A stretch of 64,000 bases of DNA, from assembly GCA_965226435.1 (NCBI GenBank), contig CBDDCY010000013.1, positions 372,001 to 436,000 on the forward strand. Direction: 5' to 3'. This DNA comes from UBA6623 sp965226435 (GTDB lineage: Bacteria; Acidobacteriota; Terriglobia; Bryobacterales; UBA6623). The position numbers and the translations under genes were made by a program. This document shows, one piece after another, positions 33,199 through 41,674 of this stretch. The notes under the pieces were generated by a model. It saw only the letters and a list, made by a program, of their open reading frames with translations, was not told where the DNA came from and did no database searches. Position 1 is the stretch's first letter, and each line of letters begins with the position of its first letter.

Positions 33199-33477
33199 AT
33201 GATTCGCGGTTTTCGCCATCGAGGGCTCCAACGTCTCTACGACCGCAACGACGCCCGCGGAATTCGTCCGGACTTGCTCGCTAAGGTCCGCACGATTCTC
33301 GCTCAGCTCGATGATGCTGAAACGATCGGCGACATGCGCGCGCCGGCCTTCCGGCTTCATGGCCTGAAGGGGGACATGAAAGGCTATTGGTCGGTGACTG
33401 TGAAAGCCAACTGGCGAATCATCTTCCGTTTCGAAGCCGGCGAAGCCTTCGATGTGGAATTGTCGGATGATCACTAA
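33199..33477 (+). CDS. higB: HigB/RelE-type toxin, second copy
   Basis: A 92-residue ribosome-dependent RNase homologous to the toxin at 23132-23410. Shared family phrases are MIRGFRHRGLQRLYDRND, PAFRLHGLKGDMKGYWSV and NWRIIFRFEAGEAFDVELSD. Start ATG 33199; no Shine-Dalgarno, and the -10 of the probable promoter ends 5 nt upstream, implying a leaderless mRNA. higA follows 20 nt downstream. The upstream flank was replaced by ISA copy B. Confidence 0.92.
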   Translation: MIRGFRHRGLQRLYDRNDARGIRPDLLAKVRTILAQLDDAETIGDMRAPAFRLHGLKGDMKGYWSVTVKANWRIIFRFEAGEAFDVELSDDH

Positions 33478-33497
33478 ATCGTGGGTGGAACAAAGTC

Positions 33498-33803
33498 ATG
33501 CCGATGAAGAACCCGCCGCATCCCGGTCTTTCGGTACGAATCAACTGCTTGGAGCCCTTCGGTCTTTCCGTTACCGAGGGTGCGAAGGCCCTCGGCGTCA
33601 GCCGTCAGGCTCTTTCACGACTGATCAACGGGCAAGCCGGAGTTTCCCCCGAAATGGCCATTCGGCTTTCGAAAGCCTTTGGCACGACGCCGGACATCTG
33701 GATACGGATGCAGGCCTCCTACGATATCGCCCAGGCGAAACGACACGCGGATAGGATCAAGGTGGTGGACCTCGGTGCGCCGAATTCGGCACAAGCAGTT
33801 TGA
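33498..33803 (+). CDS. higA: HigA-family antitoxin, second copy
   Basis: A 101-residue XRE antitoxin: PPHPGLSVRINCLEPFGLSV, then helix-turn-helix VTEGAKALGVSRQALSRLIN, then EMAIRLSKAFGTTPDIWIRM and the tail QASYDIAQAKRHADRIKV. Partner of the HigB just upstream and probable autorepressor. The window thus has two independent higBA pairs 10 kb apart, of similar but clearly diverged sequence. Confidence 0.92.
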   Translation: MPMKNPPHPGLSVRINCLEPFGLSVTEGAKALGVSRQALSRLINGQAGVSPEMAIRLSKAFGTTPDIWIRMQASYDIAQAKRHADRIKVVDLGAPNSAQAV

Positions 33804-33908
33804 CTCACGGCGATCGGGCCGCGGCATGGAAGCACGCTGTCCGGCTCGGTTTTGCACAATCGAGCGGACCCGCGAGGCTGATCGGCGGGGCGAACCTTCG
33901 GGCGGCCG

Positions 33909-34124
33909 CTACTTCTTCTTTTTGCCGGCCGCGGCGAGCGCGGCTTGGAAATGCCAGGCGATAAAGGCAAAGCAGGCCAGCGCCAGCGCAAGGCTGACCA
34001 GAGTCAGGAAAATCGTGTCGAGGGAGGCGATGACCTTGCCGCTGACGACTAGCCAACCGGTCACGCCGAGTCCGAGAAGCCCCAGCAACAGGCAGAAGAG
34101 AATTCCAATAAGCGTTTTTCCCAT
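33909..34124 (-). CDS. Small two-helix membrane protein
   Basis: A 71-residue hydrophobic protein with two membrane helices (ILFCLLLGLLGLGVTGWLVV and LVSLALALACFAFIAWHF) and a basic tail (GKKKK). Start ATG 34124, with GGAG 10 nt upstream; the open frame extends 24 codons further without homology. No known family is apparent to me. It lies upstream of the higA end, convergent with it, and could be a small membrane protein of unknown role. Confidence 0.55.
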   Translation of the reverse strand: MGKTLIGILFCLLLGLLGLGVTGWLVVSGKVIASLDTIFLTLVSLALALACFAFIAWHFQAALAAAGKKKK

Positions 34125-34367
34125 CAATCGATTACTCCAGAATTTTGCGTCCGCTCGAAACTTCACGACAAGCCGGCCGGCCGATCCGTCGGACACCGAG
34201 CCGACGACACGTACTCTGCTTTTGCGGCTGAAAGCGGCGGGGCCTCCCCGTCAAGAACCGCGAAGTGATCTGACCGAGACGACTCCCCTTATTTTGCTGG
34301 ACGCCGCCCGGCTGTGCAAGCCGCCCCGGCGGGGCCCTGTCGATAGGGACCCGGTGGATTGCCTTGA

Positions 34368-35186
34368 TCAATCGAAGGCGTAGTGAAGCACGGCCCGCAA
34401 ATCGAGCCAAGCCTCGCGTTTGCGGTCTTGGGCGTACGGCCGCAGCAGAAACGACGGGTGATAGGTGGGCATCACCGGAATGCCTCGCCATTGCCGCCAC
34501 TCCCCGCGCAGCTTCGTAATGCCGGTGGTTGTCTTGAGAACGAATTTCGCGGCCGTTCCGCCCAGCACGCAAATAGCCTTGGGGCGAATGGCTTCCAGTT
34601 GACGATCGAGAAACGGTCCGCAAGTCTTCATCTCGACGGCCTCGGGATTGCGGTTTCCCGGCGGTCGACACTTCACCACGTTGCAGATGTAGACATCGTC
34701 GCGTGAAATCGAAATCCCCTCGCGTTGCGCGGTGTTGTTGATCATCTGGGTCAATAGTTTCCCGGCGCGGCCGACAAAGGGAAATCCCTGGGCGTCTTCA
34801 TCGGCGCCGGGCCCCTCGCCCACGAACACCAGCTTGGCTTGCGGGTTCCCGCTCCCGAAAACGATCTTGTTGCGGCCTTCGTGCAACCCGCATCGCGTAC
34901 ACCCGACGAGTTCGGCTTCGATCTCCTGAAGGATGGGAAGCGGATCGACGGGAGCCGGAGACGAAAACCCTTCGCCGGACCCAACCGTCGGCGGCATCGA
35001 GGGGGGCGCAACAGGCGCACTCGCCGGCCGCGGTTGTTTCGACTCCGCGGCGGACGTCGCCCGAACCGCCACCACGCCAGGCGGCGTCGGATGCATCAGC
35101 CCCCGGCGCACCTCCGGCGGCAAATAAACATCTTCGATTCCCAAGTCACGAAAGAAGCGCAGATGGTCGGCGATCGGATTCGACAT
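34368..35186 (-). CDS. Uracil-DNA glycosylase, family 4 type
   Basis: A 272-residue DNA repair enzyme that removes uracil from DNA. The catalytic-domain motif GEGPGADEDAQGFPFVGRAG and the late motif MPTYHPSFLLR are those of family 4 (UdgA-like) enzymes. The Fe-S cluster ligands are visible in GCTRCGLHEGRN (C-x2-C), KCRPPGNRNP and KTCGPFL. A Pro/Ala-rich low-complexity linker (about residues 35-85) precedes the domain, with a short N-terminal segment that may bind a partner. The start is the ATG at 35186; an in-frame TTG precedes it. Confidence 0.9.
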   Translation of the reverse strand: MSNPIADHLRFFRDLGIEDVYLPPEVRRGLMHPTPPGVVAVRATSAAESKQPRPASAPVAPPSMPPTVGSGEGFSSPAPVDPLPILQEIEAELVGCTRCGLHEGRNKIVFGSGNPQAKLVFVGEGPGADEDAQGFPFVGRAGKLLTQMINNTAQREGISISRDDVYICNVVKCRPPGNRNPEAVEMKTCGPFLDRQLEAIRPKAICVLGGTAAKFVLKTTTGITKLRGEWRQWRGIPVMPTYHPSFLLRPYAQDRKREAWLDLRAVLHYAFD

Positions 35187-35686
35187 CAAGCTATACCGAA
35201 TCGAACAAATGTAGCACGAACGGCCGAGCCGGTTCCGACGCCGATCGTTTCCCTACTCCGGGGCCGGCGCGTCTCGGCCGCAACGGGAATCCAGCCGGGA
35301 AAATTCCGCAACTTCCCCAATCGTGGCCGATAAGGGTCGAGAACGTCGTGGTTGTCGCCCGGGTCCGAACTTCCCCCCCAGGCGTAACCGCGGGCGTTCT
35401 TGCGTTGCGTGTTTCCGTCGAGAAGTGCGCCGGCGAGTTGCTTGTTGTTCTGCCTCGGTATCCGGTCGTGAAAACCTCGCGCAACCATCCCAACCCCCCT
35501 CTCAACGGACCCGCCGGGTCGGCCTCTCGGTCGCAAGCAGTGCCGGGTTCGTTGCGCTCACCTTCCCACCAGAAAAAGCTTCCACCGCTAAGTGAACAAC
35601 GACCAAAGACTAGGTTAGGCACCCGATGTTGGCCGCTACGACACAAGGGTACTATGTCGTCTAGTACTACTAAGGGTAACCTGTCC
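35187..35686. other. 500-nt stretch without a recognisable gene
   Basis: The plus-strand frame stays open through much of this region, but its translation is rich in Arg/Pro/Ser and has no recognisable feature. I see no RNA gene, terminator or repeat here. Confidence 0.5.
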
Positions 35687-36421
35687 ATGTTCAGTTCCGC
35701 CAAGTTCCGATCGACTCCCTGGGTTCCAGTGACCCGTTTTTTTTACTTGACTTGCCTGGGCTATGGGGCTCTTCGGGCGAGCGATATTTCGCTCGAAGTT
35801 TTGGCGGCGATGTTGATTCCTCTGTGCCCGGTGCTGCTGCACTTATCACTGGTTGCCCCGCGACGGCACGAAATCGCGTCCGCGCACCCATACATTTTGG
35901 GCTGGGTCTATGGCCTGCCTGTCATGGCCGTGGCGATTCCCGGTCTGCTGTTAGGATTCAGTCCGGCGATGGGCGGTCATTTCGGTTGGGCAGTGGGGTT
36001 CTTTGCTTACGACTCGTTTCTCGCGGCTCCGGCCGCGGCGCAGGCGGCAATGGCGCTGGCCTGTTTCGCGCTCGCTTACATTCCAGTGGCGCAGTTCACG
36101 CGCGCGCTGCGCGCCGGGGGTTGGAAAGCGGTGGGAAGCCGTCCGCTGACAACTCTTTTCGTCATTGTTTGCGTCCCGTTGTCGATGGGTCTGGGCATGA
36201 CGTTCTTTTCGGCGGCTTTGGATCTGCCCGGCGTCATCCCTTCTCTAACCCGTCTCGCATCGGAATCGACATTGCGGGCAGCCTCGTTGTCGGCGAACTT
36301 TATCGCGGTGGTGATCTTTCCGTTCGCGGCGCTGTGGTTGGGGTTCCATAGCGTAAGAGAATTCATTCGCCAACCGGTGGGCCCGGCCCCCACGATGGCG
36401 TCGGCCGAAGAGCAAGGCTAG
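35687..36421 (+). CDS. Multi-pass membrane protein of unknown function
   Basis: A 244-residue protein with about six membrane helices, for example VLAAMLIPLCPVLLHLSLV, YILGWVYGLPVMAVAIPGLL, AQAAMALACFALAYIPVA and LTTLFVIVCVPLSMGLGMTF. There is no motif I can name. The start MFSSAKFRSTPWVPV at 35687 has AAGGGT 9 nt upstream; an ATG at 35654 has the same sequence too close. The gene is followed by maf after ~115 nt. Could be a transporter or a lipid-associated membrane protein; not assignable. Confidence 0.6.
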   Translation: MFSSAKFRSTPWVPVTRFFYLTCLGYGALRASDISLEVLAAMLIPLCPVLLHLSLVAPRRHEIASAHPYILGWVYGLPVMAVAIPGLLLGFSPAMGGHFGWAVGFFAYDSFLAAPAAAQAAMALACFALAYIPVAQFTRALRAGGWKAVGSRPLTTLFVIVCVPLSMGLGMTFFSAALDLPGVIPSLTRLASESTLRAASLSANFIAVVIFPFAALWLGFHSVREFIRQPVGPAPTMASAEEQG

Positions 36422-36537
36422 CCGTCGATCGCCTTCATGGCTTGTGCCGCGACACGCCGAGTCACTACGCTAACTACGGATTGTGATATTTCGGGCATTC
36501 CCGACTCGAAGCCCGCGACTGTTTTCGCCTCGCCCGC

Positions 36538-37086
36538 ATGCTGATATTGGCCTCCGCCTCTCCCCGACGACAGGAAATTCTTCACAACGCCGCGATCCCC
36601 TTCGAGACGCGGCCGGCGGAGGTAGACGAGTCTCACCGCAGGGGAGAAAGCGCGAGGGACTATGTTCTCCGACTCGCCGAGGCCAAGGCGCGGGCCGTCG
36701 CGCAGCCGGGCGAAACCGTGTTGGGAGCCGACACGGTTGTCGTCGTGGAAGGCCGCATTCTCGGCAAACCGGCCGATCCCGACGAAGCGAAGTTGATGTT
36801 GCGTTTGCTCTCCGGACGCAGGCACGACGTTCTAACCGGCGTTTGTGTTCTGCATGCCGGCGAGTGCCGAACCTTTGTCGAACTGACCGCGGTCACTTTT
36901 AGCTCTCTCAGCAATCAAGAGGTGGAAGCGTACGTCGACAGCGGCGAACCGTTGGACAAAGCCGGCGCCTACGGCATACAAGGCTTGGCTTCAAAATTCG
37001 TCGAACGCATCGAGGGCTGCTATTTCAACGTCGTGGGCCTACCGATCGCCCGCGTCCACGGGGTCCTGCAATCGCTGACCAAATAG
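36538..37086 (+). CDS. maf: Maf family nucleotide pyrophosphatase
   Basis: A 182-residue cytosolic NTP pyrophosphatase that hydrolyses modified or canonical nucleoside triphosphates (dTTP/UTP or m7GTP types), linked to septum and quality control. The N-terminal motif LILASASPRRQEIL, the acidic catalytic block VLGADTVVVVEGRILGKP, and the middle motif HDVLTGVCV are diagnostic. The C-terminal DKAGAYGIQGLASKFVERIE and CYFNVVGLPI complete the fold. The dTTP/UTP type usually has the pattern seen here. It is convergent with the maoC gene. Confidence 0.92.
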   Translation: MLILASASPRRQEILHNAAIPFETRPAEVDESHRRGESARDYVLRLAEAKARAVAQPGETVLGADTVVVVEGRILGKPADPDEAKLMLRLLSGRRHDVLTGVCVLHAGECRTFVELTAVTFSSLSNQEVEAYVDSGEPLDKAGAYGIQGLASKFVERIEGCYFNVVGLPIARVHGVLQSLTK

Positions 37087-37088
37087 GA

Positions 37089-37185
37089 AAAATGGGGTAC
37101 AGCCCACTTCACGCCATCGAAAGATGTTGATTCAATGAAGCTTATTCGATCCGCGCTTGGGGCAGTCCCCAATTTTTCACAGCCC
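37089..37185. terminator. Inverted repeat between convergent maf and MaoC genes
   Basis: GGAAAAATGGGG (37086-37097) has its near complement CCCCAATTTTT (37168-37178) across about 70 nt, and GGGG-CAGT-CCCC (37160-37171) forms a compact hairpin followed by a T-run. It probably acts as a terminator for maf and, by symmetry, weakly for the opposite strand. Confidence 0.5.
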
Positions 37186-37213
37186 CTCAACTCCATGGCG
37201 GGAACCAGCCGAG

Positions 37214-37666
37214 CTACGCGGGACGTTTTGGGACCAGGACGGTTCGCTGCAGAGTTAAGACGGTTTCGTCGCGTTGGTTGAAGCCTCGGGATTCGACGAA
37301 GACGAGGCCGCGGTCGGGCTTTGATTTCGACTCGCGCATGTCGACGATACGGCTTTCGGCGTAAATTGTATCGCCGTGGAAAACCGGCCCGACGTGTTTG
37401 ATTTCCTTGTATTCGAGGTTGGCGATGGCGCGTCCGCTGATGTCGGCCACGCTCATACCGACGACGATGCTGAAGACGAGCGGTCCGACGACCAAGCGCT
37501 GCCCGTGCTGCAACTGCTCGGCGTAGTGGGCGTCGATGTGGAGCGGGTTTTGGTTCATGGTCAGTAAGCTGAACCACGTGTTGTCGGCCTCGGAGATGGT
37601 GCGGCCGGGCCAGTGCTTGAGGACTTGGCCGACTTCGAATTCTTCGTAATATTTGCCGAATGGCAT
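37214..37666 (-). CDS. MaoC-like (hotdog) dehydratase
   Basis: A 150-residue single hotdog-fold protein of the MaoC/(R)-specific enoyl-CoA hydratase group. The hydratase-2 type signature is visible as FSLLTMNQNPLHIDAHYAEQ, with the catalytic Asn/Asp-His residues in that segment, and VVGPLVFSIVVGMSVADIS. It adds water across the double bond of an enoyl-CoA. It begins 7 nt after the stop of the transhydrogenase gene, so the two are probably one operon, suggesting metabolism of a hydroxyacyl or mesaconyl-type intermediate; this pathway is inference. Confidence 0.85.
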   Translation of the reverse strand: MPFGKYYEEFEVGQVLKHWPGRTISEADNTWFSLLTMNQNPLHIDAHYAEQLQHGQRLVVGPLVFSIVVGMSVADISGRAIANLEYKEIKHVGPVFHGDTIYAESRIVDMRESKSKPDRGLVFVESRGFNQRDETVLTLQRTVLVPKRPA

Positions 37667-37673
37667 GATGCGG

Positions 37674-38951
37674 CTACCAGGCTGTCATGGCGTCTTCAAA
37701 CATGGCGGCGAGGGCTTCCTCGTCGGCCGGGCGGGGCGAGAGCTTCGTCACGCGATGTTGCGGCAGCGTGCCCTTGACTAGAGCGGGGATGTCGCTCGAC
37801 TGGTAACCGATCGCCTTTAACCCGTTGGGGACGTTCAACCGTTGCATGAACGACGTCACCTGATCCGCCAGCACTTTGCCGGCGTCCTCGAGCTTGACGC
37901 CCGCGACCGACGCCCCCAGCACTTCGGCGGCCCGTAAGTGCCGCTCGGGGCAGGCCTGACCCGTGAAGCGGAAAACGGCCGGCGAGTTCAAGATCACCGA
38001 AGTTCCGTGGGGTATGAGTGGTCGGTCGCCGGGATAACCCGCCGGCCGGTAACCTTTGACCATGCCTGAAACCGCGTACGACATCCCGTGGGGCAGGTGG
38101 ACTCCCGCGTTTCCGAAACCGATACCGGCGTAGGAAGCCGCCAACAGCATCATGCCGCGTGCTTCGTCGTCACCCGGATCGGCGACGGCGCGCGGCAGGT
38201 ACGCCCGCACCATGCGCAAGGCCTCGAGCGACCAAATGTCACTGATGGGATTCGAGCCTTGATAAGCGGGCCGAAGAATCGGGCGCTCGGGTCGCGGGCG
38301 GTCGGTATAGGGAACCGCTGTGTAGGATTCGACGGCGTGGCTGAGGACATCGAGTCCGGTGGAGGCGGCTACGTCGGAGGGCAGGGTTCGGGTGTTGTCG
38401 GGGTCTAGTATCCCGAGGGTCGGTTTGAGGCGGCGGTGCGCGATGCCGGTCTTGGCGTGGAGTTCGGCGAAGTCGAAAATCGAGACGCCGGTTGTTTCGC
38501 TTCCCGTTCCGGCCGTCGTCGGAACGGCGAAGAGCGGCTTGAGTGGGCCGGGCACCGGCAGTCCCTTGCCGATCGGCGGATTAACGTAGTCGAGAAAATC
38601 GGCCGGGTAGGTTGTGTAGAGATTCGCGGCCTTGGCCGTGTCGATCGTGGAGCCGCCCCCGACGGCGACGAAGGCTTCGAACTCACCCTGCTCGGCGGCG
38701 GCGATCGCGTCGCGGAAAGACTGGTCGGTTGGCTCGACGCGGACCTGGTCATAGAGCGTGTAGCGGATCTTGGAGTTGTCGAGAGAGGCGAGCGCGGTTT
38801 CGACCGGCGGCAGCTCGGCCAAATAAGGGTCGGTGAGGACCATGACACGGCCGATCTTGCGATCGACCAACTCGGGGCCAAGCTCGCGGGTCGCACCCGG
38901 GCCGAAGCGAATGTTCGAAGTCGCCATTTCGACGGCGTATTCGAGTTCCAT
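37674..38951 (-). CDS. Iron-containing alcohol dehydrogenase, hydroxyacid-oxoacid transhydrogenase type
   Basis: A 425-residue group III (iron) dehydrogenase. The nucleotide-binding turn VAVGGGSTIDTAKAANLY and the metal-site region (DVLSHAVESYTAV, HLPHGMSYAVSG and LIPHGTSVILN) are present. The order and length match the hydroxyacid-oxoacid transhydrogenase group (ADHFE1-like), which transfers hydride between 4-hydroxybutyrate or similar and 2-oxoglutarate. Other iron dehydrogenases are possible. A TATGAT (39020-39025, minus) inside a motif shared with the PhyH gene upstream region may be its -10. maoC follows in the same operon. Confidence 0.85.
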   Translation of the reverse strand: MELEYAVEMATSNIRFGPGATRELGPELVDRKIGRVMVLTDPYLAELPPVETALASLDNSKIRYTLYDQVRVEPTDQSFRDAIAAAEQGEFEAFVAVGGGSTIDTAKAANLYTTYPADFLDYVNPPIGKGLPVPGPLKPLFAVPTTAGTGSETTGVSIFDFAELHAKTGIAHRRLKPTLGILDPDNTRTLPSDVAASTGLDVLSHAVESYTAVPYTDRPRPERPILRPAYQGSNPISDIWSLEALRMVRAYLPRAVADPGDDEARGMMLLAASYAGIGFGNAGVHLPHGMSYAVSGMVKGYRPAGYPGDRPLIPHGTSVILNSPAVFRFTGQACPERHLRAAEVLGASVAGVKLEDAGKVLADQVTSFMQRLNVPNGLKAIGYQSSDIPALVKGTLPQHRVTKLSPRPADEEALAAMFEDAMTAW

Positions 38952-39048
38952 GGGATGATTCCTTTCGATCGGTGGAGCGGCGGAATGACCGAGCCTCAGT
39001 GCTATGAGTTGGCCGATTTATCATACCGCCATGAAATGCGGACACGGG

Positions 39049-39150
39049 CTCCTGTCGCCCTTTCAGGGCTCCCCCGTTGTCAGGAGTCACCCAGGGTTCC
39101 GCTTCGCTTCATCCTGGGCTATATTCCCGCCGCCGCTTCGCGGCTCACGA
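39049..39150 (+). repeat. Triple-hairpin intergenic repeat, copy 3
   Basis: CGCCCTTTCAGGGCTC, ACCCAGGGTT...ATCCTGGGCTATATTCCC and GCCGCTTCGCGGCTCACGAG. It lies just past the 3' end of the CRTAC1 gene. Confidence 0.78.
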
Positions 39151-39161
39151 GGGATGACCCG

Positions 39162-40856
39162 CTAATTCCCGACGGCGGGCGGCTCCTCGATCTTGAGGAT
39201 CTGATTGACCTTGACGTTCTCGATCCGCTGTTGTCGGCCACTGGGCCAAGTGACCATGAGTTCGTCGATCGCCTCGGCATCGGCGAGGCCGAAGTGCGGG
39301 CGCCGGTCATGATGCGATTGGTAGCTTCCTCCGGCGCGAACCTCCCTGACGCGCGTTTCATCGCCGGTCTTGACCGTAACACGAGCGCCGACCGCGTTGC
39401 GGTTCGAGACCGTTCCGCGAAGATCGAGCAAGATCCAGTTGCCTTCGCCGCCCGGGTTCATCAGCAGCGACGGCGGCGCGTCGAGGTTGGAGATGAGCAG
39501 GTCCAGCCGACCGTCATTGTTGAAATCACCCGCCGCTAATCCGCGGCTCGATTCGGCTTCCTTGAAGGCCGGACCCAACTTCTCGCCTCGCTCGCTGAAG
39601 TTCCCTTTGCCGTCGTTCACAAACAGCGAATTCGGCTGGCGGTAAGGCGTGCCCAGCTCGTTGCGGTCCACTTCGGGGTAGACGTGGCCGTTGGCTATGG
39701 CGATGTCGAGATCGCCGTCGTTGTCGAAATCGGCGAAGGCAACGCCCCAACCGAGCGCCGTCCAAGTGGCCTCGCCGAGACCGGAGGCATAGGAGACGTC
39801 ACGAAACTGCCCGCCGCCTTCGTTGCGGTAGAGGGCATGGTAGTCGTCGGAAAAGTTCGTCACGATCAAGTCAAAGTCGCCGTCGTTGTCGTAGTCGCCG
39901 AAGTCAACCCCCATGCCGGCTTGTTCCTTGCCGTCGTCGCTCAAAGCCGTGCCGTTGAAAAGAGCGGCCTCGGTGAATGTCTTGTCGCCGTTGTTTTCGA
40001 AAAGGAAATTGGGCAGCGAGTCGTTGGCGACATAGATGTCGGCGTCGCCGTCGTTGTCATAGTCGGTCCAAATGACTCCCAGTCCGTAGGAGGGCGGAGC
40101 TTCGCCGATACCTGAATCAGCCGTTCGGTCGCGGAAACTTCCGTCGCCGAGGTTTTCAAAAAAGCGGTCGGCGGTGGCGGGCAACCCGCGCGGACCGCAC
40201 TGTACGCGGATGCCGCGGTATCGGCATAGCTGCGTGTATTCGGGCAGGTCGTCGAGGCGGAACTCGAGGTAGTTGGTGACGTAAAGGTCGAGATCACCGT
40301 CCGCGTCGTAGTCGGCGAAAGCGGCCGATGAACTCCACTCGCTGCCGGCAACCCCGGAGGAGCCGGCGGCCTCGCGAAACTTCCCGTCGCCGAGGTTCAG
40401 GTAGAGGCGGTTGGGACCGTAGTTGGTGACGTAAAGGTCGTCGAAGCCGTTGTTGTCGACATCGGCGACGGCGACGCCCATGCCCCAGGAGTGATCGCCC
40501 AGCCCGGCGCGGGCGGTGACGTCGGTGAAAGTCGCGTCGCCGTTGTTGCGATAGAGGTGATCGCTTGCCGGGTTGTCGCCGTTGCGCTCGGCCTCGATCG
40601 TGGAACCATTTACGAGGTAGACGTCAAGCCAACCGTCGTTGTCGTAATCGATGAGGGCGACTCCACCGCTCATCGATTCCAGGATGTAGGGTTTGTCGGG
40701 CGAGCCGGAAGTGAGTTTGACGCGGAGGCCGGCTTGCGCGGCGACGTTTTGGAAGTTGCCTTGAAATTGCGCCTGCAATGCCGCGGAGAATAGAGCGACA
40801 GCCCAGAGAATCACCATCACCGGCACGACTCGATGGGAAACTCGCAATCGCCTCAC
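39162..40856 (-). CDS. CRTAC1-type exported FG-GAP / UnbV protein
   Basis: A 564-residue secreted calcium-binding propeller. After a signal peptide (VILWAVALFSAALQAQ) come many FG-GAP/VCBS repeats carrying DxDxDG-like loops (IDYDNDGWLDVYLVNG, ADVDNNGFDDLYVTNYG, TDYDNDGDADIYVANDSL, GDFNNDGRLDLLISN). The C-terminus is an ASPIC/UnbV domain (AVGARVTVKTGDETRVREV, FGLADAEAIDELMVTWPSG). The start is GTG 40856, whose GTG overlaps the upstream PhyH stop as GTGA. The open frame continues further upstream inside that gene, so the overlap decides it. Role probably in cell-surface binding or carbohydrate contact; unknown. Confidence 0.88.
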   Translation of the reverse strand: MRRLRVSHRVVPVMVILWAVALFSAALQAQFQGNFQNVAAQAGLRVKLTSGSPDKPYILESMSGGVALIDYDNDGWLDVYLVNGSTIEAERNGDNPASDHLYRNNGDATFTDVTARAGLGDHSWGMGVAVADVDNNGFDDLYVTNYGPNRLYLNLGDGKFREAAGSSGVAGSEWSSSAAFADYDADGDLDLYVTNYLEFRLDDLPEYTQLCRYRGIRVQCGPRGLPATADRFFENLGDGSFRDRTADSGIGEAPPSYGLGVIWTDYDNDGDADIYVANDSLPNFLFENNGDKTFTEAALFNGTALSDDGKEQAGMGVDFGDYDNDGDFDLIVTNFSDDYHALYRNEGGGQFRDVSYASGLGEATWTALGWGVAFADFDNDGDLDIAIANGHVYPEVDRNELGTPYRQPNSLFVNDGKGNFSERGEKLGPAFKEAESSRGLAAGDFNNDGRLDLLISNLDAPPSLLMNPGGEGNWILLDLRGTVSNRNAVGARVTVKTGDETRVREVRAGGSYQSHHDRRPHFGLADAEAIDELMVTWPSGRQQRIENVKVNQILKIEEPPAVGN

Positions 40857-41659
40857 GCGGCGGCCGCGACGCTTTCCGCGTAGAGATTCTTCGCCAACAT
40901 GAAACGCGGATTGTCGCCGCGAATCGGTGAAGTGCAGTGGACCACCCAGGGGTGCATCAAGACCACGTCGCCCCGCTTGCCGCACAACTCGTCGACGCGA
41001 ACTTCGACATCGCCGACTTGTCCGCTTTGCTCCATCAAGGTTGGGATGCGCTCCGGATCGTGTTCCTCGCCCTCGGTGAGGCGCCTAAACCATGGGAGAG
41101 CGGCGTGCATGCGGTCCCTAACGTTGGCATAACCGGCCGTGCGCTCCTCGGTCGACAGCGTTTCGAAATACTCCGCGACTACGCGATGAGAACCGGCGAC
41201 GACCAAAGTGCCTCCGCCTTGCGGTTCGACTTCCGACAAGAACGAAAAGACCCGTAATCCGAACAACGGTTCGAGGTCGTGAGTGTAGTGATAGTCGACG
41301 TGCCGGCCGCCGGTCGGGATGTACCAAGGCTCGTCTTCCTCGGACTTCGGGAGATTCACAAGAAAGCCGCCCCAGTGGCGAGGCGTTTTCCAATTCCCCG
41401 GACCTAGCAGAGCGTCGATCGCCGAGCACAGATCAGCGGTGGTGATGCTTCGCAGCAGTTCCACGTCCTTGAAGTTCTTCAGTCCGACCCAGGGCCCGGG
41501 GCGGTCCCATGTTGCGCGATCGTTGCGACGAATGCCGTGCAACTCTTCGAGACGGTCCCACACGAAAGCCGCGAAGTCGGCGGCGCGGTCGCCGGCGATT
41601 CCCGGCAGACGGACGTAGCCGCGCGAAAGGAAAGTCTGCTTCTGCTCTTGGGTCAACAT
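40853..41659 (-). CDS. Phytanoyl-CoA dioxygenase (PhyH) family protein, second
   Basis: A 268-residue Fe(II)/2-oxoglutarate oxygenase. The facial triad is in GRHVDYHYTHDLEP (HxD) and VVLMHPWVVHCTSP (distal His); the 2-oxoglutarate Arg is in DNPRFMLAKN. The double-stranded beta-helix phrase GGGTLVVAGSHRVV is typical of PhyH proteins. The start MLTQEQKQTFLSRGYVRL is 18 codons before the first conserved strand. Its stop overlaps the CRTAC1 start by 4 nt, so the two are translationally coupled. A TATTAT lies 16 nt before the ATG, giving a very short leader. Confidence 0.88.
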   Translation of the reverse strand: MLTQEQKQTFLSRGYVRLPGIAGDRAADFAAFVWDRLEELHGIRRNDRATWDRPGPWVGLKNFKDVELLRSITTADLCSAIDALLGPGNWKTPRHWGGFLVNLPKSEEDEPWYIPTGGRHVDYHYTHDLEPLFGLRVFSFLSEVEPQGGGTLVVAGSHRVVAEYFETLSTEERTAGYANVRDRMHAALPWFRRLTEGEEHDPERIPTLMEQSGQVGDVEVRVDELCGKRGDVVLMHPWVVHCTSPIRGDNPRFMLAKNLYAESVAAAA

Positions 41660-41674
41660 GGCGCAGCCGGTTTC

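Noticed and set aside
39119..39382. Short ORFs ending in SREAAAGI or beginning YIPAAASRLT near the hairpin repeats
   Set aside because: These peptides are translations of the triple-hairpin repeat (GCCGCCGCTTCGCGGCTC) in one frame, not conserved proteins.
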